Origin: Flavimobilis soli
GTDB lineage: Bacteria; Actinomycetota; Actinomycetes; Actinomycetales; Cellulomonadaceae
Length of the DNA stretch: 64,000 bases
NCBI RefSeq assembly: GCF_002564025.1
Contig: NZ_PDJH01000001.1
Coordinates: forward strand, 1,798,001-1,862,000
Direction of reading: 5' to 3'
This document shows positions 63,623-64,000 of this stretch, piece by piece. The translations under genes were made by a program, and so were the position numbers. The notes under the pieces are model-generated. The model was given only the letters and a program-made list of their open reading frames with translations, made no database searches and had not been told where the DNA came from. Numbering within the stretch: position 1 is the stretch's first letter; each line of letters starts with the position of its first letter.

Positions 63623-64000
63623 AGCCCGAACGCTTTCGCCGGGCGGCCGACCACGAGGTCGACGGCGATCTCGGCAGCCTCGTCCTCGTCGAGCCGGTGC
63701 TCGGCGACGAGGCCCGCGAGGAAGCCGGCGTCGAGGCGGCGCGACATGTCGTGGCGCGCGGGGATCGAGCAGAAGGCGCGCGTGTCGTCGATGAAACCGC
63801 TTGTCCGGGAGAAGCCGGCGGTCTCGGTGACGGCGGCGCGCCAGCGCCGGATCGCGTCGGGGGCGTCGAGGAACCACCACGGCGCGCCGACGTAGACGCT
63901 CGGGTAGAAGCCCGCGAGCGGCGCGATGTCGCGCGAGAACGCGGTCTCGTCGAGCGTGAACAGCACGACCGTGAAGCCGGGGCTCGTGCCGAAGCGTTCG
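63619..64000 (-). CDS. uxaC: Glucuronate isomerase, 3' end (5' part outside window)
   Basis: The last about 126 residues of UxaC, running off the right edge. TLDETAFSRDIAPLAGFYPS, VGAPWWFLDAPDAIRRWR, TETAGFSRTSGFIDDTRAF and SIPARHDMSRRLDAGFL all match the family's C-terminal blocks. It converts glucuronate to fructuronate (and galacturonate to tagaturonate). Its stop overlaps the start of the damaged fructuronate reductase, so the next step of the pathway may be lost at this locus. Confidence 0.93.
   Translation of the reverse strand, partial: ERFGTSPGFTVVLFTLDETAFSRDIAPLAGFYPSVYVGAPWWFLDAPDAIRRWRAAVTETAGFSRTSGFIDDTRAFCSIPARHDMSRRLDAGFLAGLVAEHRLDEDEAAEIAVDLVVGRPAKAFGL

Noticed and set aside
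1..64000. CRISPR arrays, tRNA or rRNA genes, prophage or insertion sequences
   Set aside because: No regularly spaced direct repeats, no cloverleaf-like GGTTCGAATCC sequences in gaps, no phage or transposase proteins were seen; a tRNA missed by eye is still possible.

Overview
The window is GC-rich bacterial chromosome with short intergenic gaps, frequent 4-bp ATGA/GTGA gene overlaps, GTG/TTG starts and several apparently leaderless promoters. The gene content (Ino1 behind a PadR gene, the rpsF-ssb-rpsR-rplI block near dnaB, DtxR/IdeR-type iron boxes, a DUF6049 protein beside a NUDIX gene and cca) points to an actinobacterium. The many plant-polysaccharide genes suggest the Micrococcales, near Cellulomonas, Sanguibacter or Oerskovia. 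The lineage is an inference; no 16S gene is present.

Layout. 1-6.6 kb: DUF6049 protein (cut by the left edge), NUDIX hydrolase and divergent tRNA CCA-adding enzyme, an MFS exporter, then the padR-ino1 operon with a clear PadR-type operator. 6.8-14.4 kb: class A penicillin-binding protein, the rpsF-ssb-rpsR-rplI operon, a MATE exporter, and dnaB behind a region with a perfect DnaA box. 14.4-21.1 kb: CorA, a possible 37-aa protein, an MFS carrier, and a first iron-boxed siderophore ABC system (YclNOPQ-like). 21.2-23.4 kb: an Ada(N)-AraC-AlkA fusion overlapping ogt, an alkylation repair pair.

23.5-33.5 kb is a compact mannan-oligosaccharide operon: LacI regulator, binding protein, two permeases, GH2 beta-mannosidase, AGE-family isomerase, and a last gene that joins a PfkB sugar kinase to a GH113-like beta-mannanase in one reading frame. 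Together they give a complete intracellular route: import, cleavage to mannose, isomerisation to fructose, phosphorylation to fructose-6-phosphate. 34-43.8 kb: alcohol dehydrogenase, DoxX, a second iron-boxed siderophore system (FepBDGC-like), a PadR-ABC-FtsX export operon and YnfA. 43.8-57.7 kb: pentapeptide-repeat protein, an SDR/HxlR divergent pair, AlkD-like protein, GH3 glucosidase with a CebR-like box, EamA, ASCH and secreted proteins, a LacI/sucrose phosphorylase divergent pair with operators in the promoter, glycerate kinase and an MFS carrier. 57.7-64 kb: lipoproteins, a PKD protein, an FMN reductase and remains of a hexuronate pathway (fragments of mannonate dehydratase and a LacI gene joined at a deletion scar, a fructuronate reductase with an in-frame deletion, and the 3' end of uxaC).

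Two families of dispersed intergenic palindromes run through the window. Family A has arms reading GATCGCCCGGNTGCACA and is about 45 bp long. Family B has 75-105-bp arrays of GAGGTAGG-type units, forward units followed by inverted ones. Both favour the 3' sides of genes, often between convergent pairs. With the kinase-mannanase fusion and the decaying hexuronate locus, they are the most unusual features here. No CRISPR array, rRNA, tRNA, prophage or complete insertion sequence was seen.
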